From the NCBI GenBank assembly GCA_027307325.1, contig DAHUXE010000149.1, forward strand, positions 1 through 52,256: a stretch of 52,256 nt of DNA, written 5' to 3'. This document shows, one piece after another, positions 24,478 through 32,723 of the stretch. The notes under the pieces were generated by a model. That model was not told the DNA's origin. It did not search any database and was given only the letters and a program-made list of their open reading frames with translations. The number at the start of each line of letters is the position of its first letter. The first letter of the stretch is position 1. The stretch is from Gammaproteobacteria bacterium (GTDB taxonomy: Bacteria; Pseudomonadota; Gammaproteobacteria; Steroidobacterales; Steroidobacteraceae). The position numbers and the translations under genes were made by a program.

Positions 24478-25317
24478 ATGCGGTCATTCAACATGAATGA
24501 ATCATCTCCTTCGAGCGCCTTCGTGCCGCTGTCCGACGGCCGCTATCTGGCGACGCCGCTGACTCGCGGTCCCTGGGACCTCAAGCACCAGCATGCGGGC
24601 CCGCCCATCGCGCTGGTCCTTGGTGCAATCGAGCGCGTCGCGGCCGGGCAGCACATGACGCACATCGCCCGGCTGACGGCCAACCTGTTCCGGCCGATAC
24701 CTATCGCGGAGCTCAGCATCGAGGTGGACGTCGCCTACACCGGCCGTAACCTGGCACACGTCTCGGCGAGTTTGTACGGTGAGGGTAAAGAGGTCGCACG
24801 GTTCACTGCGCTGGCCCAGCGGGAGATCGATCAACCAGTGTCGGCAGGCCTGCCCGGGCATCCACTGCCGAAAGCGCCGCGTTCGCCCGAGGACTCGCCG
24901 CCCGTGCGCGTCCCCGTTGCACGTGATCAGCTTGGCTATTTCGATCTCGTCGAAGGTCGCGTTGCCGCCGGCAGATTCTTCAATGGGCCGAGCGCTATCT
25001 GGTTCCGCCTCAGGCATCCGCTCGTCGCGGGCGAAGTACCCAGCGTCTACCAGCGCGTGGCGGTGGCTGCTGACTCCGGCAACGGTATAAGCGCAGTGCT
25101 GGACCTGCGGCGTTTTCTGTTCGTCAACTCCGACCTCACGATCAACCTGCTGCGCCGCCCACGCGGCGAATGGGTGTGCCTGGAGGCGCGTACGCTGCTC
25201 GGCGATGAAGGTTCGGGGTTGGCGGAGTCCGTGTTGTACGACTCTGCCGGAGTGGTCGGGCGCGCCACGCAGAGCTTGTTCGTCCGCGAGCGTGGCGTTA
25301 CTTCGACAGATCAGTAA
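24478..25317 (+). CDS. Acyl-CoA thioesterase family protein (double hotdog)
   Basis: 279 residues with the TesB-like double-hotdog pattern: LTRGPWDLKHQHAGPPIALVLGAIER near the N-terminus, RLTANLFRPIPIAELSIEVDVAYTGR, and in the second half DLTINLLRRPRGEWVCLEARTLLG and GRATQSLFV. Members hydrolyse acyl-CoA to free acid and CoA. The ATG at 24478 is taken; a second ATG at 24493 is possible, and neither has a clear ribosome site. It diverges from alkB, a plausible link between alkane oxidation and acyl-CoA turnover, and it converges with the DUF748 gene 24 bases downstream. Confidence 0.85.
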   Translation: MRSFNMNESSPSSAFVPLSDGRYLATPLTRGPWDLKHQHAGPPIALVLGAIERVAAGQHMTHIARLTANLFRPIPIAELSIEVDVAYTGRNLAHVSASLYGEGKEVARFTALAQREIDQPVSAGLPGHPLPKAPRSPEDSPPVRVPVARDQLGYFDLVEGRVAAGRFFNGPSAIWFRLRHPLVAGEVPSVYQRVAVAADSGNGISAVLDLRRFLFVNSDLTINLLRRPRGEWVCLEARTLLGDEGSGLAESVLYDSAGVVGRATQSLFVRERGVTSTDQ

Positions 25318-25341
25318 ACAGCGACGGCTGACGATGCTGGC

Positions 25342-28300
25342 TCAATGAACGGCCAGCTCGACCTTCACGGTGCTGCCGGAGTCGGGCTTGGGCGCGGCGT
25401 TGACGACGAACACGCGCGCGGCCTCGACCTGGCCGCCGGAGAGCAGCGCGTCCTGGATCGCGCGTGCGCGGTCCTTGCCGAGCGCGTCGAGATCCGAGTC
25501 CGGGACCTCGATGCGCGCCAGCAGCGCGGTCTCGAGATCCGCAATCGCCGGCTCGAGGGGCGGCGCCTCCTTCTTCTTCGCCTCCTGCACGGCGACTACC
25601 GAGGGCGGCAGCGCCGCATCCTTGCCGAGAGTGGCGTGGAATTGCTCGATGAGCAGCTTCAGGTGCGTCGCCGGGTCGGCGAGCGCCGTCTGGGCGGCCT
25701 CCTCGGGCTGCTTGCGGCCCTGGCGGGTGCCCTGCGCACGCTGCTGCAGCTCGCGGTCGAGCTGCGCGCGCGCCAGCTGCGGCCGGTCGAGCCGCGCGGA
25801 CGTCACGATCGGCACGTCGAGCTTCAGCTGCGGACGTTCGGCGAGCGCCTTGCGAAGCCCGGCGAGCTGATCCTGCGCCGCCTTGTCGAGTGCAGCGCTG
25901 CCGGCGGCGAACTCCAGGATGTTCATGTGCTCCCCGCCGCCGAACAGATGCCCGAGCAGTGCGAACGGCGCCGTCGCCACCTTGACGATCAGGTTGACGA
26001 CCATCTTCCAGATGATCGGTCCGATGCGAAACGACGGATCGTCGATGGAGCCCGACATCGGCAGATCCAGGTCGATCAGGCCGTTGCGGTCCTTGAGCAG
26101 GGCCACGGCGATCTTCAGCGGCAGGTGCACGGCATCGGGGCTCTCCACCCGCTCGCCGAGATCGAGCTCGTCGATCACGAAATGCTGCACGGCGGACAGC
26201 CGCCGTTGCTCGATGTGATACGAGACGTCGACCGAGAGCTTGCCCTTGTCGATCTTGTACCCGACGAAGTGACCGGAATAGGGATTGACGATCGTCAGGT
26301 CGACGTCCTTGAAGCCCAGCTTGATATCGCTGTAGAGCGCGGCCGACAGCAGGTTGACCTCCCCCGCTATAGTGACCGGCGAGTACTGCTCCACCTTCCC
26401 GTCGAGCTGCACCTTGGCGCGCGAAGCGGGATCGGAAGAGAGGCCGGTCACCGCGCCATTGAGCGACTGCATGCTGATCGAGAAGCTCGGCTTGATCCAC
26501 AGGTCGGTGTAATTCGCCGCCCCGTTGAGCACCCGCACGGTGCCGATCGACACCGGGAAGGGAGCGAGTGGTTTGGGCGGCGCTGCCGGCGGCGGTGCAC
26601 TCTTGCCGCGGGCGCGCTTGCGCGGCGGCGCGGGGTCGGCCCGGGGCGCAGCAGGCGCCACGGCGGCCGGCTGCGCTGCGGCGCCGGGCGGCGTCAGCAC
26701 CGCCTTGATGTTGAGCGTCTGATTGGGCGCGATGATGACGCGCGCATAGGGCTCGACCAGCGTTACGCTCGCGATCCTGAGGCGGGCGGGCTGCGAACGA
26801 TAGCTGACCTCCGCGATCGCCAGGTCGCGCCAGCGGATGAAGTCGTTCCGTAACGCGTTGTCCACGGTCCGCAGGTCCCGCACGCGCGTATCGCCCTTGA
26901 TCTCGAGCGAGCCGTCGGCGTGCCGCGCGAAGTCGACGCGCGTGCCGAGCTCGCCCTTGAGCAGCGTCATCGAGGTGTACTGAGCGAGCAGCGGCTGCAA
27001 CGCCGCCAGCCCGAGATGCTCGGCCTCGAGGTGCGCGGCGACGACGCCGGACCGCGGCGTCACCGTGCCGTGCGCGGCGATGCGGCCGGAGGTGTTGACC
27101 GCGGAGTCGAGCGTGATGTCGAGCACGTCGTCGGGCGAGAGGTTGAAACCGCCGACGTGGATATTGAGCGGGTCGAGCACCACCGCCGCTGCGGGAGTGA
27201 CCTGCCGGTCCTCGGCCGACACCTTGAGGGCCGAGACCGAGATGTCGGGCACCGACAGCGCCCATGAGGATGAGGCACCCGTCGGCGCCGCGGGCGGGGG
27301 AGGCGCGGCCGCGCCGCTGCTGCCCGTTGCGCCCGCCGCGGCCCCGGCCGCCGGCGACTGCGGACCCAGCAGGTCGAGGACGTTGAGGCGCCCCTGCTCG
27401 CTCAGCCACGCCTTGATGTCCCCGCCGGCGAGCTGCACCTTGGCGACCTCGACGGCGCGCCGGCCGAGATCGAGACGTGTGTCATCGACCTCGAGCGTGC
27501 CGAGCGCGACGTAGTCCTCGGATCCGCCCGCGGGCTTCAGCGCAAGCCCGCTCACGGTGGTCTTGCGCACGTCGACCTTGAGCCCGAGGGGGCCGCCGGC
27601 GGAGCTCACGTCGTAGTCGCCGTTCAGCGCGATGACGCCCGCGTCGATCTCGAAAGGCAGGCTCGCACGCAGGTAGCTCCACAGGGTCCGGGCCTTGAGA
27701 TCCGTGATCACGAAAGTGCCATGGGAAGACAGCGGCGCGAGCCGGACCGTCCCGGCCCAGTGGAGCCGTTCGCCCTCCTGGGAGGTGGCGTCGAGCGTGT
27801 AGGCATCGCCGGTGTCCGCCCTGGTGCTGAAGTCGCGCAGCTCGAAGGCGATGGGGGCGAAGTCGGCGTGAAACGGCGTCGCCCGCGAGCGATCCTCGAA
27901 CTCGGTCGTGCCGGCGATCACGGCCAGGCGCCCGACGTACAGCCGCATGGGCTTGGCGGGCGGCAACGGCTGTTTGCCGGGTGGCGGCGGCGCGGGCTCG
28001 AAGCCCTTGCCGAGGTCGGCAAGATTGAGCGCGCCGTCGGGTCTGACCACCGCGCGCACGTAGGGCCGCTCGAGGAGGACCGTGCCGAAGCTCGGTCCGA
28101 GACGCCACAGAGTTGCCCATTGCAGATCCACCTGCAGCCGCCTGAACGCAAGCATCGGCTTACCGTCCGCATCCGGCAGCGATACCCCGGTTACGTCGAG
28201 ATCGAGCGTGAAGGGATTGAAGCGGACGTCGCCGATCGTGAGCGTTCGCCCATAGTGGGTGCGCACGAAATCGACGGCGCCCTGCCGCGCGAAGCGGGGC

Positions 28301-28386
28301 ACGGCGAAGAAGCCCGCGATCGCGTAGGCGCTGATAAGAACCGCGGCGATGATGAGTCCGATCAGTTGGCGTCGACTAGGGCGCAC
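25342..28386 (-). CDS. Large DUF748 (AsmA-like) membrane-anchored protein
   Basis: 1014 residues. A single N-terminal membrane segment (LIGLIIAAVLISAYAIAGFF) is followed by a long periplasmic part with DUF748 features: VRTHYGRTLTIGDVRFNPFTLDLDVTGVSL, and FPVSIGTVRVLNGAANYTDLW in the middle. It is thought to be related to AsmA/TamB-like bridges that help lipid or protein traffic to the outer membrane. Two low-complexity Ala/Pro stretches (about 343-375 and 575-615) look like linkers. The C-terminus (AARVFVVNAAPKPDSGSTVKVELAVH) is typical of the family. The GTG start at 28386 has GGGGAGG seven bases upstream. Confidence 0.9.
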   Translation of the reverse strand: MRPSRRQLIGLIIAAVLISAYAIAGFFAVPRFARQGAVDFVRTHYGRTLTIGDVRFNPFTLDLDVTGVSLPDADGKPMLAFRRLQVDLQWATLWRLGPSFGTVLLERPYVRAVVRPDGALNLADLGKGFEPAPPPPGKQPLPPAKPMRLYVGRLAVIAGTTEFEDRSRATPFHADFAPIAFELRDFSTRADTGDAYTLDATSQEGERLHWAGTVRLAPLSSHGTFVITDLKARTLWSYLRASLPFEIDAGVIALNGDYDVSSAGGPLGLKVDVRKTTVSGLALKPAGGSEDYVALGTLEVDDTRLDLGRRAVEVAKVQLAGGDIKAWLSEQGRLNVLDLLGPQSPAAGAAAGATGSSGAAAPPPPAAPTGASSSWALSVPDISVSALKVSAEDRQVTPAAAVVLDPLNIHVGGFNLSPDDVLDITLDSAVNTSGRIAAHGTVTPRSGVVAAHLEAEHLGLAALQPLLAQYTSMTLLKGELGTRVDFARHADGSLEIKGDTRVRDLRTVDNALRNDFIRWRDLAIAEVSYRSQPARLRIASVTLVEPYARVIIAPNQTLNIKAVLTPPGAAAQPAAVAPAAPRADPAPPRKRARGKSAPPPAAPPKPLAPFPVSIGTVRVLNGAANYTDLWIKPSFSISMQSLNGAVTGLSSDPASRAKVQLDGKVEQYSPVTIAGEVNLLSAALYSDIKLGFKDVDLTIVNPYSGHFVGYKIDKGKLSVDVSYHIEQRRLSAVQHFVIDELDLGERVESPDAVHLPLKIAVALLKDRNGLIDLDLPMSGSIDDPSFRIGPIIWKMVVNLIVKVATAPFALLGHLFGGGEHMNILEFAAGSAALDKAAQDQLAGLRKALAERPQLKLDVPIVTSARLDRPQLARAQLDRELQQRAQGTRQGRKQPEEAAQTALADPATHLKLLIEQFHATLGKDAALPPSVVAVQEAKKKEAPPLEPAIADLETALLARIEVPDSDLDALGKDRARAIQDALLSGGQVEAARVFVVNAAPKPDSGSTVKVELAVH

Positions 28387-28597
28387 GGACCCGCCTCCCC
28401 ATCGTTCTTCTGCCTCTCACCGGCCGGCCGATCCTAGATCATCGGCGGCTAAGCCACCACGCGCTATACGTAGTCTCGCGGATGACGCCGACGGCGCACG
28501 TCCGGGGAGACCTCGCCTGCCAAAGCGCGGCCCGCGCCGGGCTGGTCCGGCCGACGCGGTGTGCGCTGTGCACACCGCGTCCCCGGCCCATCAGGCG
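28387..28597. other. Intergenic region with one hairpin
   Basis: 211 bases with no gene seen. A perfect 8-base stem (GCGGTGTG/CACACCGC, 28556-28578, loop of 7) lies 20 bases past the stop of the His-rich protein gene and may stop its minus-strand transcript, although no T run follows. The rest should carry the DUF748 promoter; no clear -35/-10 pair stands out. Confidence 0.4.
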
Positions 28598-29065
28598 TCA
28601 ATGCTCGTGATCGTGATCCCCGCGGTCGTGATCGCCGCGGTCATCGTGATCGCCGTGCTCCTTGTGGCCGCGACCATGATCGTGGCGCTCGTGCCCGTGC
28701 TCGCTGCGCCAGCGCTCCATGTCGAAGCCCGGCTCGTACTCGGCCGATCTCACGAAGTACACCGGACGGTTGCACGCATGGTACTCGTGGCAGTGCTTGC
28801 GCCAGTTCCTGGCATGCCCCGGGGGCACGTGCAGGTACATGGGCGCGACCGGCGGCGCTCCGACGATCACGGGCGGGGGCTGCGCGAGCATCGGCTGCTG
28901 ATACACCACCGGTGGCGGCGGCGCGTTGCCGATTACCACCTGACCGTATACGCCCGGCACCACCTGTCCGGTGATGACGGCGTTGACGCTGACGTTCTGC
29001 GCCTCGGCGCAGGTCGCGGCGCCCGCCAGCGCCGCCACGCTCAGAACTGAACAGAGGGTTCGCAT
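28598..29065 (-). CDS. Exported protein with His/Asp/Gly-rich tail
   Basis: 155 residues. The signal peptide ends at CAEAQ. A Pro-rich stretch (about 48-75) precedes a compact core, YLHVPPGHARNWRKHCHEYHACNRPVYFVR, which I know as a recurrent motif in small uncharacterised proteobacterial exported proteins. The last 35 residues are repetitive His/Asp/Glu/Gly (for example HDHGRGHKEHGDHDD), likely able to bind divalent metal ions such as Ni, Zn or Cu. A 32-base palindrome lies 125 bases upstream and might control it. Function is unknown; a periplasmic metal buffer is a guess. Confidence 0.75.
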   Translation of the reverse strand: MRTLCSVLSVAALAGAATCAEAQNVSVNAVITGQVVPGVYGQVVIGNAPPPPVVYQQPMLAQPPPVIVGAPPVAPMYLHVPPGHARNWRKHCHEYHACNRPVYFVRSAEYEPGFDMERWRSEHGHERHDHGRGHKEHGDHDDRGDHDRGDHDHEH

Positions 29066-29189
29066 GGATCACACTCCTCGAGAGCCGATGGCTCGCTACT
29101 ACGGATTATGCCGCCGTTCGCCTCGCTCATGACACCCTGCGGCCGATGAACGCGCTCTGAACGGCCACGGCCCATGCGATAGCCCATTC

Positions 29190-29221
29190 GGCAATAGTTA
29201 GGCAAATGCCTAACTATTGCC
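29190..29221. promoter_or_regulatory. 32-base perfect palindrome, probable repressor operator
   Basis: Two 15-base arms (GGCAATAGTTAGGCA and its exact complement) flank a central AA. The element is AT-richer than its surroundings. A TTAG-GC..GC-CTAA core within a long dyad recalls ArsR/SmtB-family operators. Neither strand has a T run after it, so a terminator is less likely. It lies upstream of the His-rich exported protein gene and downstream of the SRAP gene. No cognate regulator gene is in the window. Confidence 0.6.
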
Positions 29222-29248
29222 AAAGGGATGTAGCCGCGCTGGCGCGCG

Positions 29249-29926
29249 TCAACCGCCGAGCGGCTCGATCAGACTCGCATCGTTCGGCAGGCGCGGATTG
29301 TTGACACGGCGGCTGACCTTCCAGCCGGCCATGAGGTCATCGGGATAGGGCTTGAGGGCCGCCTGCGCCTCGGCCTTGCCGCCGGCGAGCCAGGCATCGT
29401 GATCCTCCCCGGCGAGAATCGCCGGCATGCGGGGCTTCTCGTTGTGGATCCCGGCAAGCAGGCGGTTGGCGGGTACCGTGATCAGCACGCAGGAGTGGAG
29501 CCAGGTGCCGTCGGTGCGCCGCGAGCGGTCCCAGAGTCCCGCGACCCCGAACACCTCGCGGTCCGCGAGCTGCAGAAAGAACTGATCGCGCGAGCCGTCC
29601 TCGTTGACGTGCGGCTCGTAGAAGCCGCCCATGACGAAGATGCAGCGCTGGTCGCGCTGCCAGGCATCGCGATAGCTCGGCGCCGTCGCCATTCGCTCGA
29701 CCGTGGCGTTGATGGTGGAGGCCTTGAGCGGCACCCCGCGAGCCCAGAAGGGAATGAGCCCCCAGCGCATCATCGCCGCAGTGCGCTCCCCCTCGTGCCA
29801 CACAGCTACCGGCACCTGCTCGCTCGGCAGCACCCGGTAGCTCGGCGGATATTCCCAGCGTCCGCGCCGGATGCCGAGCGCACGCTCGGCCTTGGCCGCC
29901 TGGGCGAGGATGTACTTACCGCACAT
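29249..29926 (-). CDS. SRAP (YedK/HMCES-like) DNA-abasic-site protein
   Basis: 225 residues from the ATG at 29926, chosen because Cys2 (MCGKY) must follow the initiator Met, which is removed so that Cys can attack abasic sites. Family landmarks are MMRWGLIPFWARG, INATVERM, GFYEP (usually GFYEW; the catalytic Glu is kept) and the late His in GIHNEKPRMPAIL. The protein forms a covalent thiazolidine link to abasic sites in single-stranded DNA to shield them, as part of the SOS-associated response. The insertion in the His motif (H-NEKP-RMP) and the loss of the Trp are deviations. Upstream it diverges from a small Cys-rich protein gene across 93 bases. Confidence 0.9.
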   Translation of the reverse strand: MCGKYILAQAAKAERALGIRRGRWEYPPSYRVLPSEQVPVAVWHEGERTAAMMRWGLIPFWARGVPLKASTINATVERMATAPSYRDAWQRDQRCIFVMGGFYEPHVNEDGSRDQFFLQLADREVFGVAGLWDRSRRTDGTWLHSCVLITVPANRLLAGIHNEKPRMPAILAGEDHDAWLAGGKAEAQAALKPYPDDLMAGWKVSRRVNNPRLPNDASLIEPLGG

Positions 29927-30019
29927 GAGAATTTCAGGTGCCGGAACCGCCTGCAAACAGTACGGCACGCAATGTAGCACTGGTTGGACGCGCGCCGGAC
30001 TGCCTCGCCACACTGCGCC

Positions 30020-30271
30020 ATGCTCCCGTGGAATTCCATCGAGCGGCTGCGCGATCACTTCGGCGACTATGTGATCGTCGTGACCTGCCGCCACTGCCGG
30101 CATTCACGCGAGCTGACGCCGGCATTTCTCGCGCGTCACTGCCGTGGCGGCTGGGATGAGCCGGTCGCGAAGATCATAGCGAGGTTCCGCTGCCGCTGCG
30201 GCAAGAAGCTCGTCGACGTACACGTCGGCTTCAACAGTAAGCCGCGCGGCTGGGTTAAGAACCCTTCGTGA
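30020..30271 (+). CDS. Small Cys-rich zinc-ribbon-like protein
   Basis: 83 residues from the ATG at 30020 (LPWNSIERLRDHFGDYVIVVTCRHC). Cysteine pairs at CRHC and CRC-G, with a further Cys/His-rich ARHCRG between, suggest a zinc ribbon. No signal or membrane segment is seen. I recognise similar short proteins beginning 'ML.WNS...L..HFG.YVIVVTCR.CRH' in proteobacteria, none with a known role. A TTG at 29984 would add 12 residues but has no family support. Confidence 0.65.
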   Translation: MLPWNSIERLRDHFGDYVIVVTCRHCRHSRELTPAFLARHCRGGWDEPVAKIIARFRCRCGKKLVDVHVGFNSKPRGWVKNPS

Positions 30272-30350
30272 GCGCAGCCGCGCCGATTGCCGAGATCAGC
30301 GCGATGGAGAACAGCGTAAAGCCGCTGAAAGTCTGCCAGACGTGTTCCAA
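30255..30350 (-). CDS. Possible 31-residue single-span membrane peptide
   Basis: Reading minus from TTG at 30350, a frame of 31 residues (EHVWQTFSGFTLFSIALISA, then a short Ala/Gly stretch and TKGS) ends in TAA. Residues about 8-25 form one membrane span. A perfect AGGAG (30361-30357) lies six bases before the TTG; an ATG at 30356 is in frame but directly abuts that site. The end overlaps the convergent Cys-rich gene by 17 bases. There is no family match, so it is supported only by the ribosome site and its hydrophobic profile. Confidence 0.35.
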   Translation of the reverse strand: MEHVWQTFSGFTLFSIALISAIGAAALTKGS

Positions 30351-30408
30351 TCCCATCTCCTGCGATGCGCCGGTCTCCGCAGAGCACCTTGGCAGAGCGC
30401 TGCTGCAG

Positions 30409-31569
30409 CTAGCGGGCCGCCGGGCTGCGCGGCGCAGCTGCCGCTTCGGCGGCGCCGGGCCCCCAGAAGTCGCGCTGGATGACCCGGTAGAGTGCCGCCG
30501 TGAAGCGCTCCCCGTCGGGTCGCGCCATGTGCGACCACTCGGGAAGATAGTAGCCCTGCACGTCGGGGCGCAGCTCCGGGTAATCCTCGAAGTGGATGCC
30601 CGGAGCGCCGCTTCGCGCGAGCAGGGCGTCCCAGGTACGCGCCCGCGGAAACTCCTTGTTCTCGTAGGCGATGTATTCGCCGGTGCTCGGCATGCGCACG
30701 AACAGCACCCTCACGCCGCGGGCGCGCAGCTTCGCCACCGCTTTCGCGGCCCGCTCGATCTGCTCATGCTCCGCCTTCGCGGCCTCCTGCGGTGTGGGAT
30801 CGTCGTCGGAGGGCTCGAAGCCCTCCCGCCAGATGTTGCGCGCCAGCTCGCGGTATTGCGGATCGTCGCCGACCTTGCTCCACAGGTGCGTGTTGCGGTC
30901 GAGCTCGGACTCCGAGAGCTTGCGCACCTCGGTGAACCAGCGCTTCCCCGGGCGCGCCGGCCAAGGCTGCCGCGCCAGCAGCGTCGCGAGCGCATAGTCC
31001 GGGTCGTCGAAGGCGAGATACGGCTCGACGAAGTGCATCGACAGCCACTGGCCGATGCGCTGCGAGGGCGACTCCCTGCGCATATAAGAGAGGACGCCGC
31101 CGCGATACTGATATCCGGAAAAGAATACGTCGGGGGCGACGCCGACCAGCACGCGCCCGGTGAAGCGCGGATCGTCCGCGAGATCCTCGAGGAACGGCAG
31201 CGGCGAGGTGCCCTCGATGGCGAGCTGGATCGGCCGCCGGCCCGCGAGACGCTCCCACACCGGAAGCTGGATGTCGAAGAACACGCGCGAGGCGCCGAGG
31301 AGCACGGTCGCATCGCCCTCGCCCGCATCGATCCGGCGACGCTGAATCGTCCACAGGCCGTAGGTGTTGGCGATGCCCGGGTGCACGCCATAGGCGCGCC
31401 AGTAGGCCTCCCAGCCGCCGAGCAGCAGCGCAAAGATGAGGAGCGCGGCGGCGAAGATCCGGCTCCAGGGCTGCTCCGGCACCGGACGCAGCGGAACCGG
31501 CTGCGCAATCCCGGGGCGATCCGCCGCGGTCTGGCGTGCGTAGCGATCGGCGGGGGGCGGTCCGGTCAC
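30409..31569 (-). CDS. SGNH/AlgX-like O-acetylation partner, copy 1
   Basis: 386 residues. One membrane segment near the N-terminus (about 38-55, AAALLIFALLLGGWEAYW) anchors an extracytoplasmic domain with an SGNH-hydrolase-like first block (VLLGASRVFFDIQLPVWER) and a terminal His block (EWSHMARPDGERFTAAL). It is clearly a paralogue of the adjacent copy: almost every segment aligns. Such proteins act with MBOAT membrane proteins to transfer acetyl groups to exported glycans, as AlgJ/AlgX do with AlgI. The GTG start lies one base after the upstream copy's stop. Confidence 0.78.
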   Translation of the reverse strand: MTGPPPADRYARQTAADRPGIAQPVPLRPVPEQPWSRIFAAALLIFALLLGGWEAYWRAYGVHPGIANTYGLWTIQRRRIDAGEGDATVLLGASRVFFDIQLPVWERLAGRRPIQLAIEGTSPLPFLEDLADDPRFTGRVLVGVAPDVFFSGYQYRGGVLSYMRRESPSQRIGQWLSMHFVEPYLAFDDPDYALATLLARQPWPARPGKRWFTEVRKLSESELDRNTHLWSKVGDDPQYRELARNIWREGFEPSDDDPTPQEAAKAEHEQIERAAKAVAKLRARGVRVLFVRMPSTGEYIAYENKEFPRARTWDALLARSGAPGIHFEDYPELRPDVQGYYLPEWSHMARPDGERFTAALYRVIQRDFWGPGAAEAAAAPRSPAAR

Positions 31570-31570
31570 A

Positions 31571-32683
31571 TCAGCGCGGCGCGGACGCAGAATCCGCGCG
31601 CGGCCCCCAGAAATCGTGCTGAATCACTCCGTAGAGCGCTGCGGTGTAGCGCTCCGCCTCCGCAGGCGCGATGTGCGACCACTCCGGCAGGTAGTAGCCC
31701 TGCAGCTGCGGATAGTCCTGGAAATGAAGTCCGGGCGCACCGCTCGCGGCGAGCAGCGCGTCCCAGGTCGCCGCGCGCGGAAACAGCCGCATCTCGTACG
31801 CGAGGTACTCGCCATCGCTCGGCGAGCGCAGGAACAGCACCGGGACGCCGCGCGCCCGCAGTCTCGCGACCGCCCGCGCCATACGCTCGATCTGCGCGGC
31901 GATGGTCTTGCGCAGCTCCCCGGGCGGCGGATCGGCCGCGGGCGAGAAGCGCTGGCGCCAGATGCTGCGTGCCAGCTCGCGGTACTGCGCATCGTCCGCC
32001 AACTTGCTCCACAGGTGTGTGTTGCGGTCCGCCTCGCTCTGGGAGAGCTTGCGCACCTGGGTGAGCGAGGGTTTCCCGGGGCGCGGCGGCCAGGCCTGGC
32101 GCGCCAGCACCGTCTCGAGCGCGAAGTCCGGATCGTCGAAGGCGAGACGCGGCTCGAGCACATGCATCGAGAGCCATTGCCCCATGCGCTGCGACGGAGA
32201 CTGCCGGCGCGCGTAGGCGATCGCGTCCTTGTGCAGGCCGAATCCCTGAAAGAACACCTGAGGATCGATCCCGATGATCAGGCGCCCGGTGAAACGGGGG
32301 TCGTCGGCCAGATCCTCCACGAACGTGAGCGGCGAAGTCCCCTCGAAGGCGAGCTGGATCGGCCGGCGCCCGTCGAGCCGCTCCCAGACCGGCAGCTGGA
32401 TATCGTAGAACGCGCGCGAGGATCCCACGATCACCGTCGCGCTCCCCTCGCCCGCATCGATACGGCGGCGCTGAATGGCCCACAGTCCGCTGTCGTTGGC
32501 GATGCCCGGCGTGACGCCGTAGGCGCGCCAGTACGCCTCCCACCCGCCGAGCAACAGCGCGAAGAGCAGCGCGGCACCGAGCAGGATTCTTCCCCAGGGC
32601 TGCTCGGGCACCGGGCGCACGGGAACCGGCTGCGCTATCCCGGGACGATCCGCCGCGGTCTGACGCGCGTAGCGATCGGGCAT
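31571..32683 (-). CDS. SGNH/AlgX-like O-acetylation partner, copy 2
   Basis: 370 residues from the ATG at 32683, matching the N-terminal DRYARQTAADRPGIAQPVP of copy 1. The membrane anchor, VIVGSSRAFYDIQLPVWER (SGNH block I) and EWSHIAPAEAERYTAAL (His block) are all kept, so both copies look active. It begins 40 bases after the MBOAT stop. The copies diverge most in the loop after FFSGYQYRGG versus FFQGFGLHKD and in a linker near residue 245, which may reflect different substrates or a heteromeric complex. The catalytic Asp of the usual Asp-x-x-His pair is not obvious: Ser precedes the His. Confidence 0.78.
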   Translation of the reverse strand: MPDRYARQTAADRPGIAQPVPVRPVPEQPWGRILLGAALLFALLLGGWEAYWRAYGVTPGIANDSGLWAIQRRRIDAGEGSATVIVGSSRAFYDIQLPVWERLDGRRPIQLAFEGTSPLTFVEDLADDPRFTGRLIIGIDPQVFFQGFGLHKDAIAYARRQSPSQRMGQWLSMHVLEPRLAFDDPDFALETVLARQAWPPRPGKPSLTQVRKLSQSEADRNTHLWSKLADDAQYRELARSIWRQRFSPAADPPPGELRKTIAAQIERMARAVARLRARGVPVLFLRSPSDGEYLAYEMRLFPRAATWDALLAASGAPGLHFQDYPQLQGYYLPEWSHIAPAEAERYTAALYGVIQHDFWGPRADSASAPR

Positions 32684-32723
32684 GCTCGGGTGCGCGTCGG
32701 CGCGCAGCAGCGCGAGCGCGCCG

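Noticed and set aside
29041-29223. A 60-residue minus-strand frame beginning inside the palindrome
   Set aside because: No ribosome site, no hydrophobic or family pattern, and its start would lie within the presumed operator.
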